Below are positions 18,423 to 27,749 of a stretch of DNA of 45,301 bases, in pieces. The DNA is from Desulfobacca acetoxidans (lineage in GTDB: Bacteria > Desulfobacterota > Desulfobaccia > Desulfobaccales > 0-14-0-80-60-11), in NCBI GenBank assembly GCA_020722205.1, contig DYLF01000011.1:1-45301 (forward strand), written 5' to 3'. The position numbers and the translations under genes are program-made. Below the pieces are notes generated by a model. That model saw only the letters and a program-made list of their open reading frames with translations. It did not search any database and was not told where the DNA came from. Each line of letters begins with the position of its first letter. The first letter of the stretch is position 1.

Positions 18423-19730
18423 ATGACGCCCATCTCCCGCCATCATTTGTCTTTGCCGATGAAACTCTTGGTCATCGGCGTCCTCTACTTGGCCGAGGGC
18501 ATCCCCTATGGCTTTGTGATCAGCACTTTGTCCTTCTATCTGCGCGGCCAGGGGGTTCCCCTGGAGCACATCGGTTTCTTAAGCCTCCTGGGGCTGGCCT
18601 GGAGCCTAAAACTCCTGTGGAGCCCCCTGGCCGACCGCTTCGGCTCCCGGGCCGCTTGGCTCGCACCGGCCCAGATAACCATCATCCTCTCCCTCCTGGC
18701 CTTGGCCCAATTGGCCGGCCGCCCCGTCACCCCACTCTTTTGGATGCTGGTTGGCCTCCTCTGTCTGGCCTCCGCCACCCAGGACCTGGCGGTGGACGCT
18801 TACTCCATCGATATCCTGGCGACCAAAGAGCTGGGCTTGGCCAACGGCGTGCGCAACGGCGCCTATCGCGTGGGGGCGCTCACCGCCGGCTCCGGACTCC
18901 TGATCGCCAGCGATTGGGTAGGCTGGCGGCCAGCCTTTACCGCGGTGGCGGTCATGATGGCGGCTCTTGCAGTTACCGTCCTGCTGGCCCCCCCCTTTCA
19001 CCTGCCCCGCCCCCTAGACCAAAACCACCACCCTGACCAGGGCGCCGGCTTCCGCCTCATCACCGCAGCCTACCAGGGGCTTCGCCGCCACCCGCACTTC
19101 GGCGCCATCATCCTCTTTACCTTGATCTACAAAGCCGGCGACGCCCTCATGGCCACCATGGTAAGCCCCTTCTGGAAAGACCAGGGCTTCAGCGGCTCAC
19201 AATTCGGCCTGGTCTCCGGCTTCTTGGGATCATTGGCCACCATCCTGGGCGGCCTCCTGGGCGGCTTCCTCACCTCCCGCTGGGGCCTCTTTCACGGCCT
19301 CTGGAGCATGGGCCTGTTCCAGGCCTTCTCCAATCTGGGCTATTGGGCGGCGGCCCTGCCCGGCTGGGGACGGCATGTCCTCTTTACTCTGCCCCTCCCT
19401 TTCCTCCCTCACAGCATCCCCGTCTTCCCCATTTATCTGGCCTCCCAGGGAGAAAGCTTTTCCTCCGGCCTGGGCTCCGCCGCCTTCCTGGCCTTCCTCA
19501 TGTCGCTGTGCGACAAGCGCTTCAGCGCCATGCACTATGCCTTCTTTGCCATGCTCTTCAGCTTCAGTGCCCGCCTCCTGGGATACCTGGGCGGACTGGG
19601 CGCCGCCCACTTCGGTTACGCCACCTTCTTTTTCTTGAGCTTTCTGGCCGCCCTCCCCGGTTTCTTGCTGCTGCCCTGGGTGCGGCCGGCCATCCGCCGG
19701 GTGGAGGCACAGCCTGACGCTTCGGCCTGA
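18423..19730 (+). CDS. AmpG-like MFS permease
   Basis: Major facilitator superfamily inner-membrane transporter, 435 aa with about 12 hydrophobic segments. The opening LYLAEGIPYGFVISTLSFYL and LGLAWSLKLLWSPLADR (cytoplasmic loop 2-3) closely resemble the AmpG muropeptide permease family, which imports cell-wall anhydro-muropeptides. ATQDLAVDAYSIDIL is also typical of AmpG/acetyl-CoA transporter-like proteins. The substrate is therefore likely but not certain. The ATG at 18423 and a later one at 18459 are both possible; neither has a strong ribosome site. It is 180 nt after cooC. Confidence 0.85.
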   Translation: MTPISRHHLSLPMKLLVIGVLYLAEGIPYGFVISTLSFYLRGQGVPLEHIGFLSLLGLAWSLKLLWSPLADRFGSRAAWLAPAQITIILSLLALAQLAGRPVTPLFWMLVGLLCLASATQDLAVDAYSIDILATKELGLANGVRNGAYRVGALTAGSGLLIASDWVGWRPAFTAVAVMMAALAVTVLLAPPFHLPRPLDQNHHPDQGAGFRLITAAYQGLRRHPHFGAIILFTLIYKAGDALMATMVSPFWKDQGFSGSQFGLVSGFLGSLATILGGLLGGFLTSRWGLFHGLWSMGLFQAFSNLGYWAAALPGWGRHVLFTLPLPFLPHSIPVFPIYLASQGESFSSGLGSAAFLAFLMSLCDKRFSAMHYAFFAMLFSFSARLLGYLGGLGAAHFGYATFFFLSFLAALPGFLLLPWVRPAIRRVEAQPDASA

Positions 19731-19845
19731 CCGCCGCCAGACCCGGCCCCGGCTCCAGAGAGGGCAACTTACAGGAGTCGCCGACGGATTTGCTAATCAT
19801 GACACATCCTTAAAAGTCAACCTGAGAAACCAGGAGGGATTCTCC

Positions 19846-20388
19846 ATGTCCCACCCCCAATTACCTTGGCGCATCCTGCTTACCGGCCCGCCCCAGTGCG
19901 GCAAGACCACGGTTATCAAAAAGGTTGTCATGTCGTATTCCGGACAATGCGTCGGATTTTATACAGAGGAGGTGCGTCGGCATGGGCGCCGGCTGGGATT
20001 TGAGATCATCACCCTAAACGGCCGCCGGGGCTGGCTCAGTCACGTCGACTTCCCCGGTCCGCCGCGGGTCGGAAAATACGGAGTGGACCTTAAGAGTCTG
20101 CATCGCCTGGCCCTGCCGGCACTCACCCTCTCAGCCGGGGTTGACTTGGTGATCATTGACGAAATCGGCAAAATGGAGTGCCTCTCCCCGCAATTTATCG
20201 CCGCTGTGGAGCGCCTGTGGTTCGCCCCGGTGCCCATGCTCATGACTGTCGCCGACAGAGGCGGCGGTTTCAGCCAGCAGGTCAAAACCTGGCCCGGAGC
20301 CCTGCTAATTCCCGTCACCCCCAGCAACCGCAACGAACTCCCCACCGAAATTCTCCGCCGGTTGGCTTCCCCTCCCCGACTGCCCTGA
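19846..20388 (+). CDS. THEP1-family nucleoside-triphosphatase
   Basis: A 180-aa P-loop NTPase of the THEP1/NTPCR family, which hydrolyses several NTPs; the cellular role is poorly understood. Walker A is LTGPPQCGKTTVIKKV (about residues 11-26), then GFYTEEVRRHGRRLGFEI, and Walker B IIDEIGKMECLSPQF, all diagnostic. The start follows CAGGAGGGATTCTCC, a strong ribosome site. It is 115 nt after the MFS gene and may be in its own unit with it. Confidence 0.9.
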   Translation: MSHPQLPWRILLTGPPQCGKTTVIKKVVMSYSGQCVGFYTEEVRRHGRRLGFEIITLNGRRGWLSHVDFPGPPRVGKYGVDLKSLHRLALPALTLSAGVDLVIIDEIGKMECLSPQFIAAVERLWFAPVPMLMTVADRGGGFSQQVKTWPGALLIPVTPSNRNELPTEILRRLASPPRLP

Positions 20389-20401
20389 ACCTCTTCCCAT
20401 A

Positions 20402-20430
20402 TTGCAATTCCCCCCGCCGGACACTATAAT
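20402..20430 (+). promoter_or_regulatory. Sigma70-like promoter for prmA
   Basis: TTGCAA (20402-20407), a 17-nt spacer, then a perfect TATAAT (20425-20430). It begins 13 nt after the THEP1 stop codon and would give a leader of about 130 nt before prmA. The downstream PLP-enzyme gene is 16 nt after prmA and would share it. Confidence 0.6.
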
Positions 20431-20570
20431 TTTTGCTAACCTGGTTATCCTTATCCGACGGGCGCAGCCTGTGAGCAAACTCCTTGAGAGCGCCTCTGGC
20501 CTCCCGGCTCTCTGGCCACGAGCTCTTTTGCGTCTGACTACTGACCATTATTAATTAACTGGATAAAACC

Positions 20571-21467
20571 ATGGCCACCCACCACTGGATAGAAATTCGC
20601 CTGTTGATACCATCCGCCATGCAGGAAGAGGCCGCCTGTTACCTTACCGACCTCAGCGGCCGGGGCGTTATCGTGGAAGATGAAGCCGGCGGCGCCGGGA
20701 CGGTCATCCGCGCCTTCTGGCCCCCCGAGGACTTCGGCCCCTGGCTGCAACAGGAACTGCAGGACTATCTGGCCCGTCTCAGCGGGCACAATCTTTTCCC
20801 TTTGGGACTGGAGAGGCGGCAGGTAGCGGCCGAGGATTGGGCCAATGCCTGGAAACAGTATTTCAAGCCGGTGAGAATTACCCCCCGCCTGGTTATCCGG
20901 CCCCCCTGGGAAGACTATCACCCTGCCGCTGATGAAATGGTGCTCACCATCCAACCGGGGATGGCCTTCGGCACCGGCCGTCACCCCACCACGGCGTTGT
21001 GCCTGGAGGCAATGGAGAGGGTATGGGACCATCTCAGTCTGACTCTCGCCCCCCCCGCTTGGGAGGTGCTGGACGTAGGCACGGGCACGGGTATCCTGGC
21101 CCTGGCTGCCGGCCGCCGCGGCGCCAGGGTATTGGCCATCGACGTGGACCCGGAAGCAGTAGCTGCGGCCCTGGATAATGTCCGCCTCAACGCCTTGGAA
21201 GACTTCATCCTGGTGGAGGACACTCCCCTCAACGCCCTGCGCCAGCAGTTCCCGCTGATCTTGGCCAACCTGACGGCGCCGGACCTGCACCACTGGGCCG
21301 CCGCCCTGGCCGGCCGCCTGCTCGCCGGCGGCGCCCTTATTATCTCCGGCTTTCTCACCACTGACCTGCCAGCCGTTTTGAGCCGCTTCCTGGGCTATGG
21401 CCTTCACCAGGCGGGGACGCTGAGTCGGGATGATTGGGTGGCTCTGATCCTGCGGCGGCCCCACTAA
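20571..21467 (+). CDS. prmA: PrmA, ribosomal protein L11 methyltransferase
   Basis: SAM-dependent methyltransferase that trimethylates ribosomal protein L11. The protein is 298 aa. The N-terminal substrate-recognition domain is followed by GMAFGTGRHPTTALCLEAME, the SAM site VLDVGTGTGILALAAGRRG and the post-II motif LILANLTAPDL. These are characteristic of PrmA. Acting on L11 rather than another protein is by homology. It is 16 nt upstream of the PLP-enzyme gene. Confidence 0.93.
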   Translation: MATHHWIEIRLLIPSAMQEEAACYLTDLSGRGVIVEDEAGGAGTVIRAFWPPEDFGPWLQQELQDYLARLSGHNLFPLGLERRQVAAEDWANAWKQYFKPVRITPRLVIRPPWEDYHPAADEMVLTIQPGMAFGTGRHPTTALCLEAMERVWDHLSLTLAPPAWEVLDVGTGTGILALAAGRRGARVLAIDVDPEAVAAALDNVRLNALEDFILVEDTPLNALRQQFPLILANLTAPDLHHWAAALAGRLLAGGALIISGFLTTDLPAVLSRFLGYGLHQAGTLSRDDWVALILRRPH

Positions 21468-21483
21468 AAACAGGACCCCGACC

Positions 21484-22680
21484 ATGAAGAAAAAGCTCCC
21501 CCCTAACCTCGACAAAGCCACCAAGCCCATCCATGCCGGACATTTGACTCACCCCGTTTATGGCGAAGTTTCCGTCCCGATTTTCCAGACTTCCACCTTC
21601 GCCTTCCCCAGCGCTGATGAGGGGGCGGCGCGGTTCTCCGGGGCAGATCCAGGCTATATCTATACCCGCCTGGGCAACCCCACGGTGCACGCCCTGGAAG
21701 AAAACCTGGCGGAACTGGAAAATGGCTACGGCGCCTTGGCCACCGCCACCGGTATGGCCGCCATCACCACCCTTTTTTTAAGTCTGCTTAACCAACATGA
21801 TCATCTGCTGGCCGGCGACTGCCTCTATGGTCCCACTGAAGTGGTGATTGAGGCGGAACTGCCCCGTTTCGGCATTGCCACCACCTTGGTGGATACCTCG
21901 GACCTGAGCGCACTGGCATCGGCCTTGCGGCCCAACACCAGGATGATTTACCTTGAAACGCCCGCCAACCCCACCATGAAGATCACTGACCTTAAGGGGG
22001 CGGCGGCCATCGCTCACCAGCACGGCGCGCTGCTGGCGGTGGACAATACCTTTTGCAGCCCTTATGTGCAAAGGCCTTTGGAACTAGGCGCCGACTTGGT
22101 GGTCCATAGTCTCACCAAATATCTGAGCGGTCACAGCGATGTCCTGGGCGGCATGATCATAGCCAATAATGCAATGCTGTTTCGAAGAATCAAGAAAACT
22201 CTCACCCTGTTCGGCGCCACCATGGACCCCCATCAGGCCTGGCTCATTCTGAGAGGAGTGCGCACCCTGCCCTTGCGCCTGGCAAAGGCCCAGGAAAATG
22301 CCCTCAAGCTGGCAGAGTTTTTAGCCAACCACCCCAAAGTTACCTGGGTGCGCCATCCCGGCTTGCCGCACCACCCTCAACACGCCCTTGCCAAAAAGCA
22401 GATGGACGGCTTTGGGGCCATGCTCTGTTTCGGGGTGGCAAAAGGCCGAGAAGGGGCGAGAATCTTATTGAATCAGGTGCGCCTGATCACGCTGGCAGTG
22501 TCTTTGGGCGGCGTGGAGTCCTTGATCGAGCACCCGGCCTCCATGACCCATGCCTCCCTTTCCCCGCAAAGGCGGGAGCAAGCCGGCATCCGCGATGAAC
22601 TTGTGCGTCTCTCTGTGGGGTGTGAGGATTTCTCTGATCTGCGGGCTGACCTGGATCAGGCCTTAAACAAAATCCCCTGA
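21484..22680 (+). CDS. Cys/Met metabolism PLP enzyme (methionine gamma-lyase / cystathionine gamma-synthase type)
   Basis: Fold-type I PLP enzyme of the trans-sulfuration family, 398 aa. Visible hallmarks are YTRLGNPTVHALEENLAELE, TGMAAITTLFLSL, the PLP-binding aspartate in AVDNTFCSPY and the Schiff-base lysine in VHSLTKYLSGHSDVLGG. The C-terminal part (AVSLGGVESLIEHPASMTHA) is complete. Methionine gamma-lyase, cystathionine gamma-synthase and O-acetylhomoserine sulfhydrylase cannot be separated safely by eye; the sequence is closest in feel to methionine gamma-lyases. It is probably co-transcribed with prmA. Confidence 0.9.
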   Translation: MKKKLPPNLDKATKPIHAGHLTHPVYGEVSVPIFQTSTFAFPSADEGAARFSGADPGYIYTRLGNPTVHALEENLAELENGYGALATATGMAAITTLFLSLLNQHDHLLAGDCLYGPTEVVIEAELPRFGIATTLVDTSDLSALASALRPNTRMIYLETPANPTMKITDLKGAAAIAHQHGALLAVDNTFCSPYVQRPLELGADLVVHSLTKYLSGHSDVLGGMIIANNAMLFRRIKKTLTLFGATMDPHQAWLILRGVRTLPLRLAKAQENALKLAEFLANHPKVTWVRHPGLPHHPQHALAKKQMDGFGAMLCFGVAKGREGARILLNQVRLITLAVSLGGVESLIEHPASMTHASLSPQRREQAGIRDELVRLSVGCEDFSDLRADLDQALNKIP

Positions 22681-22699
22681 CCTGGACTGCGCTCTCTTG

Positions 22700-23434
22700 T
22701 CAAGGCAAATTGCCGTCGAACAATATTGCCTGCAGGTGGGGATGTGAGAGAAGTTCGGGGCCGGGGCCGGAGAGGGTGATCCTGCCCTGTTCTACTAAAA
22801 AGGCCTCGTCGGCCCCCTTTAGAATGCGGGCTACGTGCTGCCCGGCAATGATCAGAGTGAGGCCTTTCGCCATGAGGGCGCGGCAGGTGTCGTGAAAGCG
22901 GGCGGTAAGCCTGGGGCTCAACCCCAAAAAGGGGTCGTCCAGCAACAGCACCCGGGGTCCGCTCATCAGGCTCCGTCCCAGGGTGAGCAGGCGCTGCTGG
23001 CCGCCGCTCAACTGGCCGGCCAGGGTTCGCTTTTTCTCCTGCAGCTCCGGGAAGATGCTGAACACTTCCGCCAGGCGCGACGGTATGCCGGTCTTGTCCA
23101 GATAGCCTCCCACTTCCAGATTTTCCAGCACGCTCATCTGGGGAAAGACTTTCATCCCCTCCGGAACATAGGCGATGCCCCGGCGAACCACCTCCCAGAC
23201 GGGGAGGGTCTCAATGGCCTCCCCCCGAAAGAAAATCCGGCCCGCCACCGGCCGCAGCAAGCCGCCCACCGCCTTCAGCAGAGTGGTCTTGCCGGCCCCG
23301 TTGGGTCCCACCAAGGCCGTGATTTTCCCAGGCCACCACTGAAGGGACAAGTCCTGAATGACCGCTGCCCCGTGATAGCAGACAGCCAAATGCTCCACGG
23401 ACAAAAGAGGCTGCTCGGCACACCGACTATTCAT
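22700..23434 (-). CDS. livF: LivF-like branched-chain amino-acid ABC transporter ATPase
   Basis: Second ATPase of the importer. From the ATG at 23434 it is 244 aa; a GTG at 23482 is an alternative start. Walker A is GPNGAGKTTLLKAVGG and the signature is LSGGQQRLLTLGRSLMS. Walker B reads VLLLDDPFLGLSP, where the usual catalytic glutamate is aspartate. The Q-loop region (GIAYVPEGMKVFPQMSVLENL) is typical of LivF. It is the last gene of the five-gene operon and converges on the PLP-enzyme gene. Confidence 0.92.
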   Translation of the reverse strand: MNSRCAEQPLLSVEHLAVCYHGAAVIQDLSLQWWPGKITALVGPNGAGKTTLLKAVGGLLRPVAGRIFFRGEAIETLPVWEVVRRGIAYVPEGMKVFPQMSVLENLEVGGYLDKTGIPSRLAEVFSIFPELQEKKRTLAGQLSGGQQRLLTLGRSLMSGPRVLLLDDPFLGLSPRLTARFHDTCRALMAKGLTLIIAGQHVARILKGADEAFLVEQGRITLSGPGPELLSHPHLQAILFDGNLP

Positions 23435-23573
23435 GTTCGAGTTGCAAACTCTGCAATTAGGGGGTGGGGGCTTGTCACCCACTTGCTGACACCCCCAGAC
23501 CCAGCTCCAGGTGGCCGGCCTTGTTCCATGCTGGTTGGCTCATCTCTCTTTGGGGAGGCGAAACCCGAAAACA

Positions 23574-24317
23574 TTATTCCCGGGTGCCCAGGTAGGCGGC
23601 CACCACCTCCGGGTGGCGAATCACCTGCCCGGGTTCCCCGGCCATAATGATTTCTCCCTCATCCAGGGCCACCAGACGGTGGCAGACCTTAAGCGTCAGG
23701 TTGAGAAAGTGATCGATGATCATTAAGTTGATGCCTTGGCGGTGCAGCTTCTTCACCAGCCTGGCTACCTGGCCCACCGCCTGAGGGCTTAAACCGGCCG
23801 CAATCTCATCCAACAGCAAAAGATGCGGCCGGGTGGCCAAAGCCCTGGCCACCTCCAGACGGCGCTGTTCGGATAAGGTGAGCTTCCCGGCTGGCGTGTC
23901 CGTCTTGTGGTCCAGCCCCACCAAGGCCAGCAACTCCCCGGCCTGCTCCTTTGCGGCATCAGCGGCCGGGCCATCAATTTTCCCAAACATCAGCCCCAAA
24001 AGCACATTTTCCAGGGCGGTCATCTCTGGAAACGGCCGGGGCACCTGAAAGGTGCGGGCCAGCCCGGCATGGCACAAGCGGTGCGGCGGCCACCTGGTGG
24101 TCTCCTGCCCTCTGTACCTGATACTCCCCTGGCTGGCGTGATAAACTCCGGCGATAAGGTTAAACAGCATGGTCTTGCCGGCTCCGTTGGGCCCGATGAG
24201 ACCCACAATCTCACCTTCCCGCACCACCAGATTGATATCCTTCAGCACCGGTTGGCCGCCGAAGGACATGCTGACCCGGTGCAGCTCTAAACAGACCGGC
24301 GGCGCTTGCTCAAGCAA
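23574..24317 (-). CDS. livG: LivG-like branched-chain amino-acid ABC transporter ATPase
   Basis: First ATPase of the importer, 247 aa. Walker A is GPNGAGKTMLFNLIAGV. The signature region is LTLSEQRRLEVARAL, short and slightly divergent, as LivG proteins tend to be. Walker B is LLLLDEIAAGLSP with the catalytic Glu present. The LivG-specific C-terminal extension (EGEIIMAGEPGQVIRHPEVVAAYLG) is intact. It overlaps livM by 31 nt. Confidence 0.93.
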   Translation of the reverse strand: MLEQAPPVCLELHRVSMSFGGQPVLKDINLVVREGEIVGLIGPNGAGKTMLFNLIAGVYHASQGSIRYRGQETTRWPPHRLCHAGLARTFQVPRPFPEMTALENVLLGLMFGKIDGPAADAAKEQAGELLALVGLDHKTDTPAGKLTLSEQRRLEVARALATRPHLLLLDEIAAGLSPQAVGQVARLVKKLHRQGINLMIIDHFLNLTLKVCHRLVALDEGEIIMAGEPGQVIRHPEVVAAYLGTRE

Positions 24318-25303
24318 GTGGTCAATCCCCTCGGCCAGAAAAAGATGGTGGCAATTATCACCACCCCATAAATAGCCGCGTGTCCCATGGGCAGATACGG
24401 TTGCAAAACCAGTTGGTCCAGGGGATAGAGCAGCAGGGCCCCCAGCAAGGGGCCCAAAAAGTGAAAACGCCCCCCGAATATGCTGAGCACCAGGGGGAGG
24501 GCGGACAGGTGCAGGCTGAACACCAGAGCCGGTTCAATCAACCCCAACAGATGGGCGTAAAGCCCCCCGCACAGGCCCGCCAGAAAGGAGCTGAGCAGCA
24601 AGGCCAAAAAAAAGCTCCGCCGGACATTGACGCCGAGCATGGCGGCAGCCGCTTCGTTTTCCCGGATGGCCCGAAGACCCCAGCCCCAGCGGGAATGCAT
24701 CACCCAGAAGTGCAAAGCGCCGGCCAGACACATCAGTGCCAGGAGGAAATAATAAAGCGCTCTGAGGCTGGCCCCCAGGGAGATCTCGACGGCACCCAGC
24801 CTGAGGTCGGGCAGACCGGGAATTCCCACCAGACCCAGGGAGCCGTAAGTAAAAGACCCCCAGTTGTCAATGATCACCCTGGGGATTTCCACCGCCGCCA
24901 GAGTGGCCAGGCCGAAATACACTCCCCGCAGGCGCTGAAAAAAAATACCCCACAACACGCCGTAACCTGCCCCCACCATCGCCCCTAAAGGTATAGTAAC
25001 GGCCGGCGACCACCCCTGATAATGCGCCAACAAGCCGGACCCATAAGCCCCCAGCCCAAAGAAGGCGGAGTGGCCCAATGAGATGCCACCGGCCAGTGCC
25101 AGGATATTCCAGGCCATGGCCAGCACGCCATAAAAACAGGCCATCCCCAGAACCTGATAATAGAGGTCCGCCTTCGGAAAGCACAATGGCCAAGCCAGCA
25201 GCAGGCCCCCGACCACCGCGGCCAGGGGCCAGGTCTCAGACGCCAGGAAACGGCAGAAGAAATTATTCTGTTTCCTGTATGGCTTACGGCTTATGGTTCC
25301 CAT
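24287..25303 (-). CDS. livM: LivM-like ABC transporter permease
   Basis: Inner-membrane permease, 338 aa with about 8-9 hydrophobic helices. The sequences LALAGGISLGHSAFFGLGAYGSG and GVYFGLATLAAVEIPRVI are typical of LivM. The N-terminal 30 residues are polar and basic (ISRKPYRKQNN) and are partly encoded by a period-7 repeat at 25278-25301. It overlaps livH by 20 nt upstream and livG by 31 nt downstream. It should pair with LivH to form the channel. Confidence 0.93.
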   Translation of the reverse strand: MGTISRKPYRKQNNFFCRFLASETWPLAAVVGGLLLAWPLCFPKADLYYQVLGMACFYGVLAMAWNILALAGGISLGHSAFFGLGAYGSGLLAHYQGWSPAVTIPLGAMVGAGYGVLWGIFFQRLRGVYFGLATLAAVEIPRVIIDNWGSFTYGSLGLVGIPGLPDLRLGAVEISLGASLRALYYFLLALMCLAGALHFWVMHSRWGWGLRAIRENEAAAAMLGVNVRRSFFLALLLSSFLAGLCGGLYAHLLGLIEPALVFSLHLSALPLVLSIFGGRFHFLGPLLGALLLYPLDQLVLQPYLPMGHAAIYGVVIIATIFFWPRGLTTCLSKRRRSV

Positions 25304-26159
25304 CTCTCCCTGCCAGCCCAGAGGGCCTGACCACCAACAGCGTAATCAGCAGGAGCGCGCTGACCAGTTCTTTCCAGCTTCCCCCCAGCCACATGGCAGC
25401 GGCCGCCTCAGCCAACCCCACAAGCCAGCCGCCCAGCAGGAGGCTCCGGGTACGGCCGACGCCGGCGAAAATGGTGATGGTAATGGCGATCAAGGTGGCT
25501 TCCACCCCCCCCGCCGGATAGATATACATGGTCTGACCGTACATGGGCCCGGCCAAGCCGATCAGCAGTCCACCGAAAGCAAAAGCGAGCCAGCCCATGC
25601 GGTTGACATTGATGCCTGCCAGCTCTGCCGCCTCCCGCTCCTGAATGGTGGCCCGCAAGGCTTTCCCGAGAAAGGTGTGTCGCAAGAGAAGGTGCACCAG
25701 CAGCGTGGCGGCCAGCGAAAAGGTCAGCAGGCCGAACTGCTTGTCGGTAATGGTGAGTCCTGTGGCCGGCAGGTGCAAAAACGGGAAGGCTTCAGGCTGA
25801 ATCAGGCGGTAGTCCGCCGAAAACAGCGCCAACATGAGATTCTGCAGCACCAGTGCCAACCCGAAGGTGGCCACCAGGCTGTTGATTTCAAAGGGAGAAC
25901 GCACCCGCCGCAGGAACAGGTGCAATAGCAAGGCCGCACCCGGCATTACTACCAGGCAGACCGGGATAGTCCCATAAAACGGCAGGCCCCAGGATTTCCA
26001 TAAAAAGTAGGCCAGATAACCGCTAAGGAGAATAAACTCCCCATAGGCCAGGTTAAAGGCATGGGTCACCCCGAAGATGAGGGAAAATCCCAGGGCCACC
26101 AAGGCATAAAAGGAACCCAGCGCCCCGCCGGCCACTAATATCTGCGTCCACCGCCACAT
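25284..26159 (-). CDS. livH: LivH-like ABC transporter permease
   Basis: Inner-membrane permease, 291 aa with about 8 hydrophobic helices. LGFSLIFGVTHAFNLAYGEF at the start and LGKALRATIQEREAAELAGI in the cytoplasmic loop are diagnostic of LivH. It begins 12 nt after the stop codon of the substrate-binding protein and overlaps livM by 20 nt. Confidence 0.93.
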   Translation of the reverse strand: MWRWTQILVAGGALGSFYALVALGFSLIFGVTHAFNLAYGEFILLSGYLAYFLWKSWGLPFYGTIPVCLVVMPGAALLLHLFLRRVRSPFEINSLVATFGLALVLQNLMLALFSADYRLIQPEAFPFLHLPATGLTITDKQFGLLTFSLAATLLVHLLLRHTFLGKALRATIQEREAAELAGINVNRMGWLAFAFGGLLIGLAGPMYGQTMYIYPAGGVEATLIAITITIFAGVGRTRSLLLGGWLVGLAEAAAAMWLGGSWKELVSALLLITLLVVRPSGLAGRDGNHKP

Positions 26160-26171
26160 GCCACCGCGGCC

Positions 26172-27386
26172 TCATTCTGCCAAGGACGGGGCAGTCGGTA
26201 ACCAACCCTTGGCCCGTTCCGGTGGATAAACCACCACCATCCTGCCCTGTTGAATCTGCACCACCACCTGACGATAATAGAGAGGATCCCCATACTCATC
26301 GAACTTCAGGTGCTCCATGGGCAAAACCACCTCCAGCTTCCTCAAGGCCTGACTAAGAGCGGGGCCGGTAAGGGGTTCAGCGCGGCTGGCCAACTGCGCC
26401 AGTGCCAGCAGCAGGGCCCGGGCCGAAGTGTAGCCATGCATGGTGGTGGTGTTGGGTTCCTGCCCGAAGCGCTGGCGAAAACCTTGCACGAACCGACAGG
26501 AGGCGGCTTCGGTGCCGGGCCAGGTTATCCCCGGATTCCAGGCGCACATCCCCAAAAGTCCCTCGCTGGCTCTCCCCAGGGTGGAGATAAAGCTCTGATA
26601 GGCCACCCCCCAAGGCGCCACCAGGGCTTTGAGCGGCAAACGCATTTCTCGCCATTGCCGCACCAAAATGAGATTGTCAGGATAAAACCCCCCGGACACC
26701 AGGATGTCCACCCCCGCCTGTTTCACTTTCAGGAGAAATGTGGAAAAATCCCGGCTGCCGGCGCGACACTTCTCCAACAGAGGGACCGCTATCCCGACCT
26801 TGCTGAGATTATCCCGCAAAGAGGCTGCAAACTCAGTGGACCCAGGGGTGGCAATATGTAAGATGGCCACGCGCCTGGCTTTCAGCTTCTCGTCAATAAA
26901 CCGACTCAGGGGTTCCACGATGCCGTCCAGCCGCGAGACCCGAAAAAAATAGGGATTGCGGCGCTGGCGGGTCAGGGCCTGCTGGAGGCTGGCAGAAGCA
27001 ACATAGGGCACCTGATACCTGGCGGCCAGCTCACTGACCGGGGCCACCAAAGAATCCACATAGCCACCCACCAACCCCGCGATCTTCTCCCGAAAAATGA
27101 GCTCTTGGGCTTGGTTTAAGGCGATCTCCGGACGGCTCTGGTCATCCCGGGAGCAAAGTTTCACCGGCCGGCCCTGAATACCTCCCTGAGCGTTGACCTC
27201 TTCCACCGCATAGACCACTCCCTGATGGATCTCCTGGCCGTGCTGGGCCAAATGGCCGGTGAGAGGATTGATTTCGCCCAGCCGGATGACCTCCTTCCCC
27301 CCAGCCCCCACCGACCCCGCGAACATGATCACAAACAGCACCAAGATAATCTGTAAGAGGCCTGACCTCCTAAAAGAAAGCTGCAA
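26172..27386 (-). CDS. Branched-chain amino-acid-type ABC substrate-binding protein
   Basis: Periplasmic type I binding protein (LivJ/AmiC family) and first gene of the importer operon. The mature part starts near VIRLGEINPLTGHLAQHG and contains FREKIAGLVGGYVDSLVAPV, the usual two-lobed fold. The open frame extends to 27584, but the natural start is unclear. I chose TTG at 27386 (404 aa) because it gives a classical signal peptide (QLSFRR, a hydrophobic run, then SVGAGG); GTG codons upstream are alternatives. The substrate could be a branched-chain amino acid, an amide or another small acid. Confidence 0.85.
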   Translation of the reverse strand: MQLSFRRSGLLQIILVLFVIMFAGSVGAGGKEVIRLGEINPLTGHLAQHGQEIHQGVVYAVEEVNAQGGIQGRPVKLCSRDDQSRPEIALNQAQELIFREKIAGLVGGYVDSLVAPVSELAARYQVPYVASASLQQALTRQRRNPYFFRVSRLDGIVEPLSRFIDEKLKARRVAILHIATPGSTEFAASLRDNLSKVGIAVPLLEKCRAGSRDFSTFLLKVKQAGVDILVSGGFYPDNLILVRQWREMRLPLKALVAPWGVAYQSFISTLGRASEGLLGMCAWNPGITWPGTEAASCRFVQGFRQRFGQEPNTTTMHGYTSARALLLALAQLASRAEPLTGPALSQALRKLEVVLPMEHLKFDEYGDPLYYRQVVVQIQQGRMVVVYPPERAKGWLPTAPSLAE

Positions 27387-27749
27387 ACGGCCTGAGTTAA
27401 CTCTAGGCCAGCTCTTGGCCGACCGGCAACCAGGGTTAGCAATTTCCACCAGGGTCCCCCAAGATAATAACCAGGCAGAGTTTAAACTATCTTTACCTGA
27501 ACTGAAAGAACTTCTGCCCAAAATATTGCCAACTCTGAGGCAGTAGCAGTAAAATGCCCAGAAGCAAATCCGCGCCGCCTCCATTTATCCTTTGGGAAAT
27601 GACGTCTGCCGGCGGTGCTTTCGGATATCATTAGCCCGGATGAGCCGCAGCCAGCAGAACCGGGTCGCAAAATGCCAAAGAACCGGCATCCCGGCTCAGT
27701 GGGTGACCCCGGAACGCTGGATTATTTCTTTAAAGAATAGATTATTCCC

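Noticed and set aside
20538-21530. 330-codon minus-strand frame opposite prmA
   Set aside because: Shadow of prmA; low-complexity Gly/Gln/Val content and no recognisable motif.
22835-23647. 270-codon plus-strand frame over livF
   Set aside because: Antisense to an intact ABC ATPase; no known motif.
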